In this document: piece after piece, positions 34,432-37,013 of the stretch | Layout of the letters: every line of letters starts with the position of its first letter | Numbering within the stretch: the stretch's first letter is position 1 | NCBI GenBank assembly: GCA_003019535.1 | Contig: NEXG01000013.1 | Coordinates: 3,603-40,615, forward strand | DNA: 37,013 bases | Origin: Candidatus Marsarchaeota G2 archaeon ECH_B_1 | GTDB lineage: Archaea > Thermoproteota > Thermoprotei_A > Marsarchaeales > Marsarchaeaceae | Reading direction: 5' to 3' | Translations under genes and position numbers: made by a program | The notes under the pieces: model-generated | Databases searched by the model: none | What the model saw: the letters and a program-made list of their open reading frames with translations, nothing else | Told to the model about the DNA's origin: nothing

Positions 34432-35076
34432 TTGGCTGTCGTGATCTATTTACACAGTTTACCTCAACAGCGTGACATAACACCCGCTATGTCACCCCAG
34501 TACGTCTTCGGGGGACCAACCGTGTTTCCCAACGCTACTCTACACTATATTCCGGCGCACACGCTTGTTTGGACAAAAGTTGTGTTAAAAGAGCCCGCAA
34601 CCATAACCCAGGTGACTTTCAATTATTATTGGCGTAGCAACTCCTCGGGGGTGCTTACGGCTGGGGTCTATGTGAACGGTATCCTCAAATACACTTCTAA
34701 CCAGACACTCGTCGCGGACCAAGAGTCTTCAGCCATTATAGGGGGAGCTCCTTACCTCTTTTTGAACACAACTTTCCCAGCGGGAACAACGCTTGAAATA
34801 GCGTTTGTTTCGACAATACCAGTTTGGGTCTTAGGATACCCATCGAATTTTAACCAAAGCTGGGTAAGAAGTCATTTTCTTGCTAACGCATCGACTAGCA
34901 CATGGGTGCCAGTCAGTAGTGTAACCTTTACGTCTTCGGTTTACATGAATACACTCCAAGTCACGCTATCCACGCCTGAAATTATTTCAGAATGGGTGTT
35001 TGTTGTGGGGGGACTATACATACCGAAGGCTACTACTGGAGGGTTGCACACGACATGGAGCAGAGAATCGTATTGA
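34432..35076 (+). CDS. Extracytoplasmic-type protein, 214 residues, possibly truncated
   Basis: A Thr/Ser/Asn-rich beta protein with many N-glycosylation sequons (NAT, NSSG, NQT, NTT, NAS), for example ITQVTFNYYWRSNSSGVLTA and TTLEIAFVSTIPVWVLGYP. It looks like a surface protein with one or two jelly-roll or immunoglobulin-like domains. The N-terminus is only LAVVIYLHSL, so the signal peptide is short; the frame is open just five codons further upstream (GVIIS), suggesting a truncated signal anchor. TTG start with CTATTAAGG about 20-25 bases ahead. Family not recognised. Confidence 0.45.
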   Translation: MAVVIYLHSLPQQRDITPAMSPQYVFGGPTVFPNATLHYIPAHTLVWTKVVLKEPATITQVTFNYYWRSNSSGVLTAGVYVNGILKYTSNQTLVADQESSAIIGGAPYLFLNTTFPAGTTLEIAFVSTIPVWVLGYPSNFNQSWVRSHFLANASTSTWVPVSSVTFTSSVYMNTLQVTLSTPEIISEWVFVVGGLYIPKATTGGLHTTWSRESY

Positions 35077-35317
35077 TGGATTACTCGTTTCACTCTTACT
35101 GGAAGTTTCATCAGTAGCACCAGTTGGCGCAACCGCGCGGGTGCGCAACGAGAACGGTGAATTCGGCACGAATGGGGGCACCCCAGTACGTTTCGGCATC
35201 TGTCAAGCTGAATACCCTCTCGATTACAGCGGCTCTAATGGATTTATGTCTATTCAGTACAATCCAGATGCATACTACGCTGAGGTCGTGTTTGGGGGAA
35301 ACTGGGTGCGGGGAGTA
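35077..35317 (+). other. Degenerate stretch before the insertion sequence
   Basis: No intact gene. Forward frame fragments 35141-35323 (GGTPVRFGICQAEYPLDY, SIQYNPDAYYAEVVFGGNW) look protein-like but lack a credible start and overlap the previous gene in another frame. CACCCCAGTACGT at 35179-35191 also occurs at 34495-34507, which hints at a decayed copy of the preceding gene. Confidence 0.3.
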
Positions 35318-35341
35318 TTATAAAGTTTCTAAAACCTCGCC
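35318..35341 (+). repeat. Dispersed motif, copy 4, in front of tnpB
   Basis: Begins TTATAAAGTTTCTAAAACCT. Used as reference for comparison with the copies at 761-779, 4990-5013 and 14953-14976. It ends 54 bases before the tnpB start and might be part of the left end of the insertion sequence. Confidence 0.6.
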
Positions 35342-35395
35342 TTTGAAGAGCGTGGATAAAGGTATAAATAATAGTGGTGTGGAGAAATACTGGCC

Positions 35396-36606
35396 GTGCG
35401 TGTAGGGGCTTACAGATTCAGGGTGTACTACTCGAAAACCACCGTGGGCGGGGGTGTTAAAAACCCAGCTAGAGGCTGCGTGTAAGCTCTACAACACGCT
35501 CTTACACGCTGAACAAGAAGAGTATGAGAAGAACAAGCATTCGATGAGCAGAAACGAACTCAGGCAGCTAGCTTTGGGCTTAAGAAAACGGAGTCCAGAG
35601 TTCCAGGTTCTCTACTCCCAGGCTGCGCGGCAGGTGGCTGATAGATTCCACCAGGCTCGCGAAAGGTTTCTTGACGGACTCGCGGACAAACCCAAGGAAA
35701 AGAAGCCGCACAAGTATTTGTCCCTGGTTTACCCACAGAAAGGCTGGAGGCTTTCCAATACTAGGCAGGTGGGGCGGGGTAAAGACGAAAAGAGGAGGGA
35801 GAAGGCTCGGCTCCACCTGAATAAAATCGTCTTCTTCACTTTGGTTTTGCACAGGGATTTTCCATTAGAGCGGGTGGCTCAGGTGTGTGTCAAGATGTAC
35901 CCCTCTGGTCGAGTCTACGTGGTGTTCTTAGTGGAGGAAACAGGAACACAACAGGAGTCTTGAGAGGAGCCTGAGAGGGCTGTGGGTTTGGATGTGGGGA
36001 TCACAAGGTTTGCCACACTCTCCGACCGATGGCCGCTTCTTTGGGAACCCTAAGCCGCTTGAGCGCTCCTTGGAAAAGATTCAAGGGTTACACAAAAGGC
36101 TCTCCAAAAGGAAGTTCCTTTCAAGGAACTGGTTTAAAGCGAAGACTAGGCTAGCGAAGGAGTACGAACACTTAAAGGATTTCCGGCGTGACTCCTTCTT
36201 CAAACTCGGTGTTCTACTCTCACAGGGTTACGACGTCCTAATACTAGAGGACTTGGATGCACAGGGCTTGATCCAGAAGAGGGGGCAGACGGGGATGAGG
36301 AGGCGTGGGCTTTACGACTCGGCTTTCTCCGAGTTAAGAGCGTGCCTGGAGTGGGGGTTTCAGAAGCGGGGAAAAACCGTTTTAGCGGTGTCGGCGTATA
36401 ACACTTCACGTGAGTGCTTTTTGTGTGGAAGAATCAACCATAATTTAACGCTGGAAGACCGTGTTTTTCACTGTCCGTGTTGTGGTTTCACTCTGGATCG
36501 GGATCTTAACGCCTGCTTGGTTCTCTTGAAACGGTCAGGATGGGTGCCGTCCGGTGTGTCTGCAGTGGAGCTTCGCCCAATACCCCCCCACCCTCTTTGG
36601 GGTTAA
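35396..36606 (+). pseudogene. tnpB: Frameshifted tnpB of an IS200/IS605-type element
   Basis: A TnpB (OrfB) gene spread over three frames. GTG 35396 gives the N-terminus (GAYRFRVYYSKTT); a frameshift at 35441-35453 leads to 35454-35963 (LEAACKLYNTLLHAEQEEYE, QAARQVADRFHQARERFLDG), which ends in TGA 35961-35963. The same frame goes on with RuvC-I (GLDVGITRFATLSD), then a second shift near 36021-36034 leads to 36606: DGRFFGNPKPL, RuvC-II Glu in LILEDLD, zinc finger CFLCG ... CPCCG and RuvC-III DRDLNA. All parts of the RNA-guided nuclease are present but it cannot be made whole. TATA-like GTATAAATAATAG lies about 25-35 bases ahead. No tnpA is in the window. Confidence 0.85.
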
Positions 36607-36630
36607 AGAAGAGGAGGCAAGGCGGGGCAT

Positions 36631-36670
36631 TGAAGCGGGAAGCTCCCGCCTTCAGGCGGGGGTATCTCAC
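36631..36670 (+). ncRNA. Right end / omega-RNA scaffold hairpin of the tnpB element
   Basis: Just after the tnpB stop, CCCGCC-TTCA-GGCGGG (36645-36660) forms a perfect six-pair stem with a four-base loop, followed by GGTATCTCAC. A stem of this kind marks IS200/IS605 right ends, where it is the 3' scaffold of the TnpB guide RNA; the guide would then begin around 36671. Expression is inferred, not seen. Confidence 0.55.
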
Positions 36671-36837
36671 CTTATGGAATAAAGGAGGATGCGCTGAAAC
36701 TTGGGTTTAGGTATATAGTGGTACTGGTCAGCTTGTTTGGGGAGTCTGGCAGGACGGATGGTGTATATGTGGAACGATGGACTCAGCCGGTTCAGTCTGG
36801 GCTATCAATTATCGAGGAGGCAGCCTTGGCTGTATAG
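36634..36837 (+). other. Orphan coding fragment beside the right end
   Basis: The forward frame is open to TAG 36835-36837 and, beyond the hairpin, reads as ordinary protein: GIKEDALKLGFRYIVVLVSL, FGESGRTDGVYVERWTQPV, QSGLSIIEEAALAV. It lacks a start outside the element. It may be the 3' part of a gene interrupted by the insertion. Family not recognised. Confidence 0.35.
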
Positions 36838-37013
36838 GAGATTGACTTTAGCGCTCCTCCACCTCTTAATTGTTGGTCTATCTCTCTTCCGTGTTAACCC
36901 CAGAGATGTGTAGGCTAGGTCTAATATGTGTATCTGCGGGGTGGCTCACTTGGCTTCGTAAACTTGGAATTTGGTAGATTGGTTGTGGCTTGTTAACCCG
37001 TTTTCAGGCAAGG
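36838..37013. other. Right-edge stretch
   Basis: No gene or structure recognised on either strand up to the window edge. Confidence 0.4.

Noticed and set aside
1-37013. CRISPR array or defence island
   Set aside because: No regularly spaced direct repeats and no Cas-type proteins seen; the four-copy motif is dispersed, not arrayed.

Overview
The window is archaeal, most likely from the TACK/Thermoproteota side. The strongest evidence is a complete Cdv (ESCRT-type) cell-division gene cluster at 21.0-24.5 kb. Supporting evidence is the TrmB-type regulators, the coenzyme-A fusion enzyme of archaeal type, the UbiA/MenA prenyltransferase, the TnpB-only insertion sequences, and promoters of archaeal type. 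Most genes or first genes of an operon have a TATA-like element about 24-34 nt upstream of the start codon and almost no leader, so I used that spacing to choose starts. GTG and TTG starts are common. The four MFS carriers, DedA, NfeD-like, CPA-type antiporter and CaCA exchanger suggest a heterotroph with heavy membrane traffic. I cannot name the genus from sequence reading alone.

Layout. 0-0.6 kb: the N-terminal part of a pyruvate-oxidase-like thiamine-diphosphate enzyme that runs off the left edge. 1.2-8.4 kb: an S9 peptidase, a 14-helix-type MFS exporter, a 3-hydroxyacyl-CoA dehydrogenase/enoyl-CoA hydratase fusion, an NfeD-like protein and a DUF72 protein. 8.5-17 kb: DedA, a DHDPS-superfamily lyase divergent from a MenA-like prenyltransferase, an unknown two-gene unit (49 and 172 residues), an MFS carrier, a CPA antiporter and a membrane glycosyltransferase. 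17.1-19.4 kb: an aldo/keto reductase coupled to a CaCA exchanger, then a small membrane protein.

19.5-24.5 kb: a large TrmB-family regulator faces a four-gene operon: an ESCRT-III paralogue without winged helix, CdvA, CdvB with winged helix, and CdvC (Vps4-like AAA ATPase). These form the membrane-scission machine: CdvA binds membrane and recruits CdvB, ESCRT-III subunits polymerise, and CdvC remodels them. 24.8-32.3 kb: a small basic protein overlapping a short TrmB-type regulator tail-to-tail, a secreted S-layer-type protein, a MazG-like dNTP pyrophosphatase, an MFS carrier, a full pyruvate-oxidase-like enzyme and a sugar-type MFS carrier.

32.4-37.0 kb is an eroded accessory island: a deleted tnpB, a secreted protein of unknown function, a broken secreted-protein gene with an intact-looking promoter, another extracytoplasmic-type protein, a frameshifted tnpB with a right-end hairpin, and an orphan coding fragment beside it. 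A dispersed 19-24 nt motif occurs four times in the window, one copy just in front of the frameshifted tnpB. I found no tRNA, rRNA or CRISPR array.
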